A DNA stretch of 63,729 bases from Streptomyces roseochromogenus subsp. oscitans DS 12.976 (GCF_000497445.1 NZ_CM002285.1:1327676-1391404); one strand, 5' to 3'. Shown: positions 18,694 to 28,255, counted from the first letter of the stretch. A program made the numbers and translations. Notes: generated by a model from the sequence alone, not told the origin.

Positions 18694-19101
18694 ATGGACC
18701 CGATCACCGCGGCGGCGCTCACCTCGTTGGCCGGCAGCCTCGGCGGCGAAGCCGGGCGGAACGCCTGGCAGGGACTGGCCGCGCTGGTGCGCCGCCCCTT
18801 CCGCCGTGCGGCGGGCGAGGAGTCCGGCGAGACCGGCGGGATCAGCTCGGGCGAGCTGGAGCTGGCCGCGCTGCGGGACGACCCGGACAACACCGCGCAC
18901 GCCCAGGCCCTGGCCACCGCGCTCGGCGTGCGCGCGGCCCTCGACGCCGAGTTCGGGACGCTGCTGGAGCAGTGGTGGCGGGGCGCCGCGCAGGCCACCG
19001 CGGCCGGAAACGTGAACAACACCGTCAACGGGACGCAGAACGGTCCGGTGATTCAGGGCCGGGACTTCTCCCACATGACGTTCCATTTCGGCCAGAAGTG
19101 A
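18694..19101 (+). CDS. Small putative cell-death effector (Bell-like domain) with C-terminal RHIM-like motif
   Basis: 135 residues. The N-terminus MDPITAAALTSLAGSLGGEA plus NAWQGLAALVRRPF is an amphipathic, Ala/Leu-rich helical start like that of bacterial Bell domains (analogues of fungal HeLo/HET-S membrane-disrupting domains). The middle has acidic helices (ELELAALRDDPDN). The C-terminus has the Asn/Gly-rich NVNNTVNGTQNGPVIQGRD followed by FSHMTFHF, whose core VIQGRDF lines up with VVQAGRI in the divergent STAND protein. Paired motifs on an NLR and an adjacent small effector are the signature of bacterial amyloid signalling. A terminator hairpin follows. Membrane activity is inferred, not seen. 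Confidence 0.75.
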   Translation: MDPITAAALTSLAGSLGGEAGRNAWQGLAALVRRPFRRAAGEESGETGGISSGELELAALRDDPDNTAHAQALATALGVRAALDAEFGTLLEQWWRGAAQATAAGNVNNTVNGTQNGPVIQGRDFSHMTFHFGQK

Positions 19102-19125
19102 GATCTGGGCCGAACATACGGAAGA

Positions 19126-19153
19126 GGCCGTATCAGACTCTTCTGACACGGCC
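19126..19153. terminator. Bidirectional terminator hairpin
   Basis: GGCCGTATCAGA (19126-19137) pairs with TCTGACACGGCC (19142-19153), eleven of twelve pairs, with a CTCT loop. It separates the small effector gene (+) from the convergent tRNA-Pro (-) and can serve both. Confidence 0.8.
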
Positions 19154-19174
19154 CCTGACCTGCGTCCACGCAAG

Positions 19175-19248
<74 letters not shown>

Positions 19249-19335
19249 GTGCCGTTTGACCTGGGGTTTCCCCGGTCGAAACGCGCAAGGAAACAATACC
19301 GCACTCCGCTCGGTGGTCGCGCCTCACTTTCCCGG

Positions 19336-19366
19336 TTGACCTCGAGCTTGGTTGAGGTTGCACGAT
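19336..19366 (+). promoter_or_regulatory. MerR/SoxR-type promoter for split transketolase
   Basis: A -35-like TTGACC (19336-19341) and -10-like CACGAT (19361-19366) are separated by 19 bp, the stretched spacing typical of MerR-family promoters. The spacer contains an inverted repeat whose outer arms ACCTC/GAGGT (19339-19358) match SoxR-type boxes (CCTCAAG...CTTGAGG). ATG 19374 begins only 7 bp after the -10, so the mRNA would be leaderless or nearly so. Confidence 0.5.
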
Positions 19367-19373
19367 CGACGAC

Positions 19374-20081
19374 ATGACGATCACAGCGCACGACAGCCGG
19401 ACATACGGCTACGACGACCTGCCCGGGCTGATGAGTCTCATGACCGGCGACGAGAAGCACGGACCGGCGGCCACCTCCACCCTGGACGTGTTGTGGGTGC
19501 TCTACGACCGGGTGCTGCGGGTCGCTCCGGAGGGGCGGGCGGATCCGGCCCGGGACCGGTTCCTGCTGAGCAAGGGGCACGGGCCGATGGCGTACTACGC
19601 GGTGCTGGCCGCGAAGGGGTTCGTGCCGGCCGGCTGGCTGCCCGGGTTCGGGGCGTACGACTCCCCGCTCGGGCATCACCCGGACCGGGTGCTGGTGCCG
19701 GGGGCCGAGATCGGCAGCGGGTCGCTGGGGCACGGGCTGCCGATCGCGGTGGGCAGCGCGCTCGGGCTGCGCGCGCAGGGGCTGCACGACCCGGCGGTCT
19801 GGGTGCTGATCGGGGACGCCGAGCTGGACGAGGGCAGCAACCACGAGGCGATCGCCTTCGCCGGGCCCGCCGGTCTGGAGCGGCTGCACACGATCGTGGT
19901 CGACAACTCCTCCGCCAGCCATGCGCGGCCCGGCGGGATCGCCGCCCGGTTCGAGGCGGCGGGGTGGTCGGCGGTGACCGTCGACGGGCGCGATCACGAG
20001 GCCCTGTACGCCGCGTTCACCGCACCGCATCCCGGGCGGCCGCACGTGGTCGTGGCCCGGGTCGAGCCGAAGAACGCCTGA
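19374..20081 (+). CDS. Transketolase, N-terminal (TPP-binding) subunit
   Basis: 235-residue TPP-binding half of a split transketolase. Motifs are RFLLSKGHGPMAYYAVLA, GSGSLGHGLPIAVGSALG, and the TPP motif IGDAELDEGSNHEA (GDx~26N). The length is right for the alpha chain of two-gene transketolases. It pairs with the gene at 20116 (34 bp downstream) that supplies the pyrimidine-binding half. Together they transfer ketol groups in the pentose phosphate or a specialised sugar pathway. The MerR-type promoter immediately upstream suggests stress- or ligand-induced expression, not housekeeping. Confidence 0.9.
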   Translation: MTITAHDSRTYGYDDLPGLMSLMTGDEKHGPAATSTLDVLWVLYDRVLRVAPEGRADPARDRFLLSKGHGPMAYYAVLAAKGFVPAGWLPGFGAYDSPLGHHPDRVLVPGAEIGSGSLGHGLPIAVGSALGLRAQGLHDPAVWVLIGDAELDEGSNHEAIAFAGPAGLERLHTIVVDNSSASHARPGGIAARFEAAGWSAVTVDGRDHEALYAAFTAPHPGRPHVVVARVEPKNA

Positions 20082-20115
20082 CTCTCCCCTCACACTCTGG
20101 AAAGGGCTCCCTTTC

Positions 20116-21039
20116 ATGGAAACCATGCGTGACCGTTTCGCTCCCGTCGTCTCCCGGCTGCTGGACGAGGATCCGCGCGTCGCCGTGGTCCTCGCCGAGA
20201 TCGGCAAGGACGCCTTCCGCGAGGCCATGGCCCGGCATCCCGACCGGGTCGTCAATGTCGGCATCCGGGAGCAGCTGCTGATCGGGGCGGCGAGCGGGCT
20301 GGCACTCACCGGGCTGCGGCCCGTCGTGCACACCTTCGCCAGCTTTCTCGTGGAGCGGCCGTTCGAGCAGGTCAAGCTGGATCTCGGGCACCAGGACGCC
20401 GGAGCGGTGCTGGTCAGCGCGGCCGCCTCCTTCGACTGGCCGGCCGGCGGCTTCACGCATATGGCTCCGGGCGATGTGGCGCTCCTCGACACGCTGGACG
20501 GCTGGACCGTGCAGGTGCCGGGGCATCCGGACGAGGCCGAGACCCTGCTGCGTCACGCGGTCGCCGCGGGCGACGACAAGGTGTACGTACGGCTGTCCGC
20601 GCAGGCCAACCGGCAGGGGCGGGTGATCGACGGCGAGCACTTCGTGGCGGTCCGCGAGGGTCGCCGTGGTGTCGTCGTCGCCGTGGGCCCGGTGCTGGAC
20701 GCGGTCCTCGCCGCCACGGAGGGCCTGGACGTGACCGTGCTGTACGCGACGACCGTACGGCCCTTCGACACGGCGGGCCTGCGCCGGGCCACGGAAGCGG
20801 CGGGCACCGATGTGGTACTGGTCGAGCCGTACCTCGCGGGCACCTCGACGGCCGCGGTGAGCGACGCCCTGTGCGACGTACCGCACCGGGTGCTGGGCCT
20901 GGGCGTGGGGCGCCGGGAACTGCGCCGCTACGGCACGATCGAGGAGCATGTGGCCGCACACGGGCTGGACGCACGGAGCCTGCGGGACCGGATCGGGCGG
21001 TTCGTGGGGGCGGTGGGGCGGGTGGCCGTCGGGGCGTGA
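20116..21039 (+). CDS. Transketolase, C-terminal subunit
   Basis: 307-residue partner carrying the pyrimidine-binding and C-terminal domains. Motifs include VVLAEIGKDAF, RVVNVGIREQLLIGAASGLA (with the catalytic Glu of the IREQ motif), PVVHTFASFLVERPFEQVK, and the C-terminal Rossmann-like part with LYATTVRPFDTAGLRRA. It follows the TPP-binding subunit with GGAAAGG upstream of ATG 20116. The last ~30 residues are proximal to an antisense MFS pseudogene whose open frame runs into this gene. It forms an alpha2beta2 enzyme with the upstream gene. Confidence 0.9.
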   Translation: METMRDRFAPVVSRLLDEDPRVAVVLAEIGKDAFREAMARHPDRVVNVGIREQLLIGAASGLALTGLRPVVHTFASFLVERPFEQVKLDLGHQDAGAVLVSAAASFDWPAGGFTHMAPGDVALLDTLDGWTVQVPGHPDEAETLLRHAVAAGDDKVYVRLSAQANRQGRVIDGEHFVAVREGRRGVVVAVGPVLDAVLAATEGLDVTVLYATTVRPFDTAGLRRATEAAGTDVVLVEPYLAGTSTAAVSDALCDVPHRVLGLGVGRRELRRYGTIEEHVAAHGLDARSLRDRIGRFVGAVGRVAVGA

Positions 21040-21049
21040 GCGAGGCGGG

Positions 21050-21942
21050 GTGTCAGTGCGCGCACGGGGGCGTTCGGGTCGGCTCTGGGCAGGTTGCGTA
21101 TCGCCGGGACCGTGAGCAGGGTCGTGGCGACCACCAGGCTGGTCGCGGCGGAGATCAGCAGGACGTGGCCGGCGCCGAGTGTGTCGGACGCCGGGCCCGC
21201 GAGTGCCTGGCCCACCGGCATCATGGCGAGGGAGCCCGCGACGTCGTAGGCGTGGACGCGGTTGAGGACGTCGGCCGGGACCTGGGTCTGCACACTGGTC
21301 GCCCACATCACGCCCCAGAAGGCCATCCCGGCGCCGGCCACTGCCGCTCCGGCCGCCATCGCAGGCACGCCCAGCCCCGCGCCGGCGGGCGCGGGGAAGC
21401 CGAAGAAGGCGAACAGGGCGAGTGCGCCCGCGCGGAGCATACGGCGCGGACGCAGCCGGAGAGCGAGCACACCGCCTACGACCGTGCCCGCGCCGAGGGC
21501 GGAGGGCGGAGTTGACCAGGCCGCAGGCGCGCGGGCCATGCCGCTGGACGACTTCGGCGGCGACGAGCGGGACTCCCGGCCCCCGGACAGCGATCATGCA
21601 CAGGCACCAGACGGCGATCACGCCCCACAGCCAGGTACGGGATCGGAACTCCCGCCAGCCCTGGACCAGTTCGGCCCGGAAGGCACGGATCCCGCGACCG
21701 GTGACGGCCCGGGCGCCCGCGGGGAGCGGCGGCAGCCGGAGCAGCAGGCACAGGGCGCTCGTCGCGTAGGTGGCGGCGTGCGCGGCGAACACCCCACCGG
21801 GAGAGGCGAGGCCGACCAGGAGGCCGGCGACGGCCGGTCCGGCGAGCTGGGCGGCGGACTCGGCGATGCGTATCGCGCCGTTCGCGCCCTGGATGCCGGC
21901 GGCCGGCCGGGGCACCGTACTGGCCACGCCCGGCGGGATCAT
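21050..21942 (-). pseudogene. MFS exporter pseudogene (N-terminally truncated, frameshifted)
   Basis: Reading leftwards from 21942 the frame encodes NGAIRIAESAAQLAGPAVAG followed by membrane segments to VPLVAAEVVQRHGP and GLVNSAL. A perfect 7-bp tandem duplication (21495-21508) then shifts the frame, and the adjacent frame continues GAGTVVGGVLALRLRPRRML through four more membrane segments to about 21050. Similarity is to MFS_3/EntS-like exporters. The first four membrane segments are missing; the next gene upstream ends at 21973. Removing one 7-bp unit would restore the frame, but not the lost N-terminus. Confidence 0.75.
21495..21508. repeat. 7-bp tandem duplication causing the MFS frameshift
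   Basis: GAGGGCG occurs twice in tandem (21495-21501, 21502-21508). With one copy the minus-strand protein reads LVNSALGAGTVVGG, the expected MFS sequence; with two it is out of frame. Simple replication slippage explains it. Confidence 0.85.
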
Positions 21943-21972
21943 GCCACGCCCTGCTCGCGCGCATGGGGGGTT

Positions 21973-22332
21973 TCACTCCCCGGGCGGCAGCCCCAACTCG
22001 GGGTGGGCGTCGAGGAGTCGGGGCGGGGCGGCCTGACGCCAGGAGTCGGCGAGGATGTCGCGCAGCTCGTCCTCGTCCTCCAGCGCGGCGAGTCTCGCTC
22101 TCACCCACGCGAACTGGGCCTCGTGACCGGCGATCCAGAACTTCCCCGGCTCGGCCGTCACCAGTTCGTCGCGCTCCTCCTTCGGGCAGCGCACGGCGAT
22201 GGACGTCTCGTCCTCGGGCAGCGTCGCGAACATCTTCCCGGCCACCCGGAACGTGGGCATGCTCCAGGCGATCTTCTCCGTGGTGTCCGGCAGGGACAGG
22301 GCGATACGGCGTACGTCTTCAGCATCCGGCAT
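21973..22332 (-). CDS. MmcQ/YjbR family DNA-binding protein
   Basis: 119-residue small alpha/beta protein of the YjbR/MmcQ (CyaY-like fold) family. Signature segments are IALSLPDTTEKIAWSMPTFRV, KMFATLPEDETSIAVRCP, and the central FWIAGHEAQFAWVRARLAAL. The fold is described as a double-wing DNA-binding type, but no specific role is known for this subgroup. MPDAEDVRR at 22332 is the usual family start; an in-frame ATG at 22356 adds eight residues. It lies downstream of the acetyltransferase (30 bp) on the same strand. Confidence 0.85.
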   Translation of the reverse strand: MPDAEDVRRIALSLPDTTEKIAWSMPTFRVAGKMFATLPEDETSIAVRCPKEERDELVTAEPGKFWIAGHEAQFAWVRARLAALEDEDELRDILADSWRQAAPPRLLDAHPELGLPPGE

Positions 22333-22362
22333 GCAACGCACCGTAGCCCCTGCCACTGACAG

Positions 22363-22884
22363 TCACCCTGACAGCCGCTTGAAATACAGCGTCGTCGGCC
22401 GCAGCCCGCCCGCGGGAGAAGCCGCGTAGTCGGGGATGGTGCCTGCCTCGGTCCAGCCGGCCGAGCGGTAGAGCTGCTCGGCAGGACTGCCGGTCTCGGT
22501 GTCGAGGTGGAGCAGGGTGATGCCGGCGGCAGCGGCCGCGTCCTCGGCGGTGGTGAGGAGGCGGCGGCCGAGTCCCTGCCCGCGCGCAGAGCGGTGGACC
22601 ATCAGCTTGACCAGTTCCGCCCGGTGGCGGCTGTTCGGCTTGTCAGGGTAGGCCAGGCTCACGGTGCCGGCCGGCCGGTCGGCGTCGTCGAGGGCCGCCC
22701 ATACGTCGAGCCGCCCCGCCGCCGTGGCCTCCGCCCGCTCCTGCCACCAGGCGGCCGCCTCCTCGTGGGCGAGCGGTGCGAGGAAGCCGACCGAGGCGCC
22801 ACCGGCCACGGTGTCGGCCAGCAACTCCGCCAACTCCCCGACCCGCTGCCGTACGTGCGCGGCGGTCCAGCGTTCCACCCTCAC
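22363..22884 (-). CDS. GNAT-family N-acetyltransferase
   Basis: 173-residue GNAT enzyme. The acetyl-CoA loop is KLMVHRSARGQGLGRRLLTT (R/Q-x-x-G-x-G/A), followed by the helical LHLDTETGSPAEQLYRSAGW typical of motif B. The substrate is unknown; the motif set resembles small-molecule or amino-acid acetylases. GTG 22884 overlaps the stop of the upstream XRE-cupin gene as GTGA, so translation is coupled. The regulator may therefore control the acetyltransferase, and this pair recurs in Streptomyces. Confidence 0.87.
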   Translation of the reverse strand: MRVERWTAAHVRQRVGELAELLADTVAGGASVGFLAPLAHEEAAAWWQERAEATAAGRLDVWAALDDADRPAGTVSLAYPDKPNSRHRAELVKLMVHRSARGQGLGRRLLTTAEDAAAAAGITLLHLDTETGSPAEQLYRSAGWTEAGTIPDYAASPAGGLRPTTLYFKRLSG

Positions 22885-23450
22885 GGTCGCACCACCGCCA
22901 GCACATACCGCGCCTCCACGGGTCCGGCGCAGCGGAACCGGGTCGGGCCGAAGACCCGCATCCGCAGACAGTCGCCCGGGTCCAGGTGGTGGACCTGTTC
23001 CCCGTCGGTCACCTCCAGGGCGCCGTCGAGCACCCACAGATGCTGTTCCAGGCCGGTCACGGGCGGGCGGTCGTAGGCGATGTCGGCGCCCGGCGCGAGC
23101 CGGCCCTCGACCAGTTCGCCACGGAGTCCGGTGTGCGGCGGGGAGACGGACCGCCGGACGAAGCCGGACCCGCGGTCCTCCCAGATCTGCTGGTCGGCGG
23201 CCCGGACCAGCGGCGCGGGTGCGGCTTCGACCTCGCTGAGCAGCTGGGACATGGTGCGGCCGTAGACATGGCAGAGCCGGTTCAGCAAGGCGGCGGTGGG
23301 GCTGATCTCCGCGCGTTCGGCGCGCGAGAGGGTCGACCGGCTCACCCCGCTGCGCTCGGCCAGCTCTCCCAGAGACAAGCCGTGTTGGGTGCGCAGTTGG
23401 GTCAGCCGGGCGCCGATCAGGGCGTCGAGGGAATCCTCTGGGCTTCTCAT
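22881..23450 (-). CDS. XRE-family regulator with cupin domain
   Basis: 189 residues: an N-terminal helix-turn-helix (LSLGELAERSGVSRSTLSRA, residues ~25-44) followed by a C-terminal cupin (EQHLWVLDGALEVTDGEQ, then LDPGDCLRM). Such proteins repress or activate genes in response to a small ligand bound in the cupin. It is coupled by GTGA to the GNAT gene. An inverted repeat (23446-23476) overlaps its own start codon, suggesting autorepression. Confidence 0.88.
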   Translation of the reverse strand: MRSPEDSLDALIGARLTQLRTQHGLSLGELAERSGVSRSTLSRAERAEISPTAALLNRLCHVYGRTMSQLLSEVEAAPAPLVRAADQQIWEDRGSGFVRRSVSPPHTGLRGELVEGRLAPGADIAYDRPPVTGLEQHLWVLDGALEVTDGEQVHHLDPGDCLRMRVFGPTRFRCAGPVEARYVLAVVRP

Positions 23451-23476
23451 ATCGGGGACGTTATCCCGGATATGAG
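23446..23476. promoter_or_regulatory. Operator over the XRE-cupin start codon
   Basis: CTCATATCGGGGA and TCCCGGATATGAG form an almost perfect 13-bp inverted repeat with a 5-bp centre. The left arm includes the start codon (CAT at 23448-23450) and the right arm lies in the leader. AT-rich ATAT in each arm stands out from the GC-rich surroundings. Confidence 0.6.
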
Positions 23477-23496
23477 ACAGGCGGGTTACGGAAGCC

Positions 23497-24402
23497 TCAC
23501 GCCTGCTGCGCCGCCCTCCCCAATGCCTCCAGCACCGGGCGGATCAGCGGATGCCCCTCGGCTCCGCGTCGTACGGCGGCAAAGACGCGGCGAGTCGGGG
23601 CCACACCGTCGACAGGGCGGACGACCACATGGGTCAGGTCCATACCGTTCAGGGCCGAGCGGGGTACGAGGGCCACACCCGCGCCCGCCGAGGCGAGGGC
23701 CACGACGGCGCGGAAGTCGTCGGAGGAGTGCTCCAGGCGGGGCTGGAAGCCTGCGCTCTCGCAGGCGAGGACGACCACGTCGTGGCAGGGGTTGCCGGGG
23801 TACGGGCCGATCCAGGGGTCCTTGGCCAGCTCGGCGAGGGGGACCTCGGCGGTGTCGGCGAGGCGGTGGCCGACGGGTACGACGGCGTCGAACGGCTCTG
23901 CGTACAGCGGGACATGGGCGAGCCGGGGGTCGTCGGCGGGCGGGGCACCACGGTACTCCACGGCGACCGCCACATCGACCTGCCGGTCCAGCACCATGGG
24001 CAGGCTCGCGTCGCCCTCGGCGTCCTGGACGCGGATGCGGATGCCGGGCGCGGTGTCCGCGAGCCGGGCCACGGCCGGGGCCACGACCTGGGCGATGCCG
24101 GTGGCGAAGGCCGCCACGGTGACCGTGCCCGCCTCGCCCGAGCCGTAGGCCGCCAGCTCCGCCTCGGCCCGCTCCAGCTGGGCGAGGACCGCGTTGGTGT
24201 GGCTGAGCAGGATCTCGCCCGCCGGGGTGAGCCGTACGCCCTTGGCGCTGCGCTCGACCAGCCGGTGGCCGGTCTCCTGCTCCAGGGCCGCCAGCTGCTG
24301 GGAGACCGCGGAGGGGGTGAGATAGAGCGCGGCGGCCGCCGCGGTGACCGTGCGGTGGTCGGCCACCGCACGGAGGATGTGGAGCCGCCGTGCCTCGATC
24401 AT
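23497..24402 (-). CDS. LysR-family transcriptional regulator
   Basis: 301 residues. The N-terminal winged helix-turn-helix is TVTAAAAALYLTPSAVSQQL (~18-37), followed by the linker helix and a periplasmic-binding-like ligand domain (GTVTVAAFATGIAQVVAPAV onwards). It is divergent from no gene; upstream is kbl (31 bp, same strand), so it may be cotranscribed with threonine catabolism or have its own promoter. The inducer is unknown. Confidence 0.9.
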   Translation of the reverse strand: MIEARRLHILRAVADHRTVTAAAAALYLTPSAVSQQLAALEQETGHRLVERSAKGVRLTPAGEILLSHTNAVLAQLERAEAELAAYGSGEAGTVTVAAFATGIAQVVAPAVARLADTAPGIRIRVQDAEGDASLPMVLDRQVDVAVAVEYRGAPPADDPRLAHVPLYAEPFDAVVPVGHRLADTAEVPLAELAKDPWIGPYPGNPCHDVVVLACESAGFQPRLEHSSDDFRAVVALASAGAGVALVPRSALNGMDLTHVVVRPVDGVAPTRRVFAAVRRGAEGHPLIRPVLEALGRAAQQA

Positions 24403-24433
24403 GCGGTCAATTATCGCAAGACGTCCGCGCTGG

Positions 24434-25627
<1,194 letters not shown>

Positions 25628-25697
25628 GAGGTACTCCATTGAGTGCGGGAGGGCGAGTGAGCCGAAGGGGCGCGCCGGTGTCGGGAGGTCATGGGGT

Positions 25698-25725
25698 CCC
25701 CCGCGCGAGCGTGTTCGAGCGGGGG
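25698..25725. repeat. GC-rich intergenic hairpin between tdh and kbl
   Basis: CCCCCGC (25698-25704) pairs with GCGGGGG (25719-25725) around a loop containing GCGAGCGTGTTCGA. It resembles the palindromic elements often found between Streptomyces genes. It might stabilise or attenuate the tdh-kbl transcript. Nothing else is seen in this 173-bp gap. Confidence 0.45.
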
Positions 25726-25800
25726 GCGCGGAGGCCCGGAGGGCTGATCACGGTCGGCTCTCGACACCGGCTGAAAGCGCCCCGGAGGCGAACCGAGCTA

Positions 25801-26829
25801 TCAAGCAGTCCAGTCGAGGATGACCTTGCCGCCCTTGCCGCTCGCTGCGTCGGCGAACGCGGCTTCGAAGTCGCGGTAGCCGTACCGGCCGGTGATCACG
25901 GGGGCGAGGTCCAGGCCGCCCTCCAGCAGGACCGACATCGCGTACCAGGTCTCGAACATCTCGCGGCCGTAGATGCCCTTGATGGTGATCATCGAGGTGA
26001 CGATCCGGGCCCAGTCGACCGGGAACTCCTCGGCGGGCAGGCCGAGCATGGCGATGCGGCCGCCGTGCGTCATGTTGGCGATCATGTCCCGCATGGCCTC
26101 GGGCCGGCCGGACATCTCCAGGCCGATGTCAAAGCCCTCGCGCAGGCCCAGCTCGCGCTGGCCGTCGGCGATCGTGGACTGCGCGACGTTCAGGGCGAGA
26201 CTCACACCGATCTTGCGGGCCAGCTCCAGGCGCTCCTCGCTGACGTCGGTGACGACGACGTTGCGGGCGCCGGCATGCCGGGCCACGGCGGCGGCCATCA
26301 GGCCGATCGGGCCGGCGCCGGTGATCAGGACGTCCTCGCCGACCAGTGGGAAGGACAGCGCGGTGTGCACGGCGTTGCCGAACGGGTCGAAGATCGCGGC
26401 GACGTCGAGGTCGACGGGGACGCGGTGCACCCAGACGTTGGTCGCGGGCAGGGCGACGTACTCGGCGAACGCCCCGTCACGGCCGACGCCGAGGCCTACG
26501 GTGGCCCGGCACAGATGGCGGCGGCCGGCCAGGCAGTTGCGGCACTTGCCGCACACCAGATGGCCCTCGCCGCTGACCCGGTCGCCGATGCGGATGTCGG
26601 TCACGTCCCGGCCGGCCTCGACGACCTGCCCGACGAACTCGTGCCCGAGCACGAGCGGGGTGCGGATCGCCTGCTGCGCCCAGCCGTCCCAGGCCCGGAT
26701 GTGCAGGTCGGTGCCGCAGATACCGGTCCGCATGACCTTGATCAGTACGTCACCGGGGCCGATCTCGGGCTCCGGGACGTCCGTCAGCCAGAGCCCCGGC
26801 TCCGCCTTCTCCTTGAGCAGCGCCTTCAC
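25801..26829 (-). CDS. tdh: L-threonine 3-dehydrogenase
   Basis: 342-residue zinc- and NAD-dependent MDR dehydrogenase oxidising L-threonine to 2-amino-3-ketobutyrate. Motifs are [15 protein letters not shown] (catalytic Zn Cys), [15 protein letters not shown] (Zn Glu/His region), [15 protein letters not shown] (structural Zn, four Cys), [14 protein letters not shown], and the NAD fold [23 protein letters not shown] 26829 fits the standard N-terminus VKALLKEK. First gene of the tdh-kbl unit. Confidence 0.95.
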   Translation of the reverse strand: MKALLKEKAEPGLWLTDVPEPEIGPGDVLIKVMRTGICGTDLHIRAWDGWAQQAIRTPLVLGHEFVGQVVEAGRDVTDIRIGDRVSGEGHLVCGKCRNCLAGRRHLCRATVGLGVGRDGAFAEYVALPATNVWVHRVPVDLDVAAIFDPFGNAVHTALSFPLVGEDVLITGAGPIGLMAAAVARHAGARNVVVTDVSEERLELARKIGVSLALNVAQSTIADGQRELGLREGFDIGLEMSGRPEAMRDMIANMTHGGRIAMLGLPAEEFPVDWARIVTSMITIKGIYGREMFETWYAMSVLLEGGLDLAPVITGRYGYRDFEAAFADAASGKGGKVILDWTA

Positions 26830-27018
26830 GCTTAAGGCTCCTGTGGGTGAGGTCCCGGCCCGCGGGCAGACGTAAGAAGCCCGCACCGGGTCAGAGGGGT
26901 GGAATCACCCTGCAATCTGCCGTATGCGCGGGCCGCGGGTCCATCGAGCTTTTCTTAACCGCCGCCTCAGGTTTCCTTCACGCCCCTGGTCTCCCGCGGG
27001 GCGCCATGCCGTCGTCCG

Positions 27019-27594
27019 TCACAAGGGAAGGCCGTCCTCGGCGCTTCGTTCGAGGCGTACGACGAGATCGGCGGCCAGCGCCTTGATGGTCTCCAGACCG
27101 GACCTGCCCCAGGCCCGGGGCGCGGTGTCGACCGCGCACACAGTGCCGAGCGCCATGCCGGAGCTGTCGATGAGCGGGGCGCCGAGATAGGAGTGGATGC
27201 CGTACTCGTCCACGACCGGGTTCCCGGCGAACCGCGGATAGTCGCGCACGTCCTCAAGCACCAATGCCTTACGGCGGACCACCACATGGGGGCAGAACCC
27301 ATGGTCGCGCGGCAGGACACGGCCGAACTCCGGTCGGCAGCCGTCCTCCCGCACGACCGGCGCGGCGGCGGGGACACGCAGGCCCGCGAAGAACTGATGG
27401 TCCTCACCGATGAAGTTGACCATCGCGTAGGGCGCGCCGGTGAACCGGGCGAGATGGTCGGCGAAGACGTCCAGCGCGGGGTCGGGACGGTCCACCAGGC
27501 CGAGCAGCCGCAACCGGTGGACCCGGGCGGGTGCCTCCTTGTCCTCGGGGGTGAGCAGCAGACCCCGGACCGGTCGGGGCGGCTCGTACGTCAT
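27019..27594 (-). CDS. GAF-domain protein at conservon 3' end
   Basis: 191 residues, mostly one GAF domain. The stretch FTGAPYAMVNFIGEDHQFFA, then RDHGFCPHVVVRRKALVLED and SYLGAPLIDSSGMALGTVCA are the standard GAF sensor core with its Cys/His positions. ATG 27594 has a well-placed GGAG; ATG 27672 in the same frame would overlap cvnD by 17 bp. It follows cvnD on the same strand and is likely the fifth gene of the conservon operon, perhaps adding a redox or ligand sensor. Function unproven. Confidence 0.85.
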   Translation of the reverse strand: MTYEPPRPVRGLLLTPEDKEAPARVHRLRLLGLVDRPDPALDVFADHLARFTGAPYAMVNFIGEDHQFFAGLRVPAAAPVVREDGCRPEFGRVLPRDHGFCPHVVVRRKALVLEDVRDYPRFAGNPVVDEYGIHSYLGAPLIDSSGMALGTVCAVDTAPRAWGRSGLETIKALAADLVVRLERSAEDGLPL

Positions 27595-27655
27595 GGCCGG
27601 GCTCCAGCGATGTGGGCGTACCTCATAGGGCGGCTCCGTGGGAGGTAGGGCGGGA

Positions 27656-28255
27656 TCACATGTGGGCGCCATGGCTTGGCGCGGGCGCCGGGGCGTGGGC
27701 GAGGAGGTGGCGTACGAGGGTGAGCAGGGTCTGCACGCCGGAGCTGGAGATCCGGGCGTCGCAGCGGACGACGGGGACCTCGGGGTCGAGGTCGATGGCG
27801 GCGCGTACCTCGTCGGGGTCGTAGCGGTAGGAGCCGTCGAACTCGTTGACGGCGATGATGAAGCCGAGTCCGCGCTCCTCGAAGAAGTCCACGGCGGCGA
27901 AACAGTCCTGCAGCCGACGGGTGTCGGCGAGGATCACCGCGCCTAGCGCGCCCTCGGACAGCTCGTCCCACATGAACCAGAACCGCTCCTGCCCCGGTGT
28001 GCCGAACAGATACAGCACATGGTCCGGATCGAGGGTGATCCGGCCGAAGTCCATGGCGACCGTCGTCTCCATCTTGTTCTCGACGCCGTCGAGACTGTCC
28101 GTGCCGACGCTGACCGTCGTGAGCAGCTCCTCCGTACTGAGCGGCGCGATCTCGCTGACCGCGCCCACGAAGGTCGTCTTGCCGACCCCGAATCCGCCCG
28201 CCACCAGGATCTTCAGCGCGGTGGGGAACGGGTCAGAGCTGTCGTCGTAGTCCAT
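27656..28255 (-). CDS. cvnD: Conservon GTPase CvnD
   Basis: 199-residue small Ras-like/MglA-type GTP-binding protein. G1 is LVAGGFGVGKTTFVGAVSEI, the switch and G3 region is LDPDHVLYLFGTPGQERF, G4 is VNEFDG. It acts at the membrane with the sensor kinase CvnA, roadblock protein CvnB and CvnC as a G-protein-coupled-like complex (described in S. coelicolor). It overlaps cvnC by 23 bp. Confidence 0.95.
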   Translation of the reverse strand: MDYDDSSDPFPTALKILVAGGFGVGKTTFVGAVSEIAPLSTEELLTTVSVGTDSLDGVENKMETTVAMDFGRITLDPDHVLYLFGTPGQERFWFMWDELSEGALGAVILADTRRLQDCFAAVDFFEERGLGFIIAVNEFDGSYRYDPDEVRAAIDLDPEVPVVRCDARISSSGVQTLLTLVRHLLAHAPAPAPSHGAHM

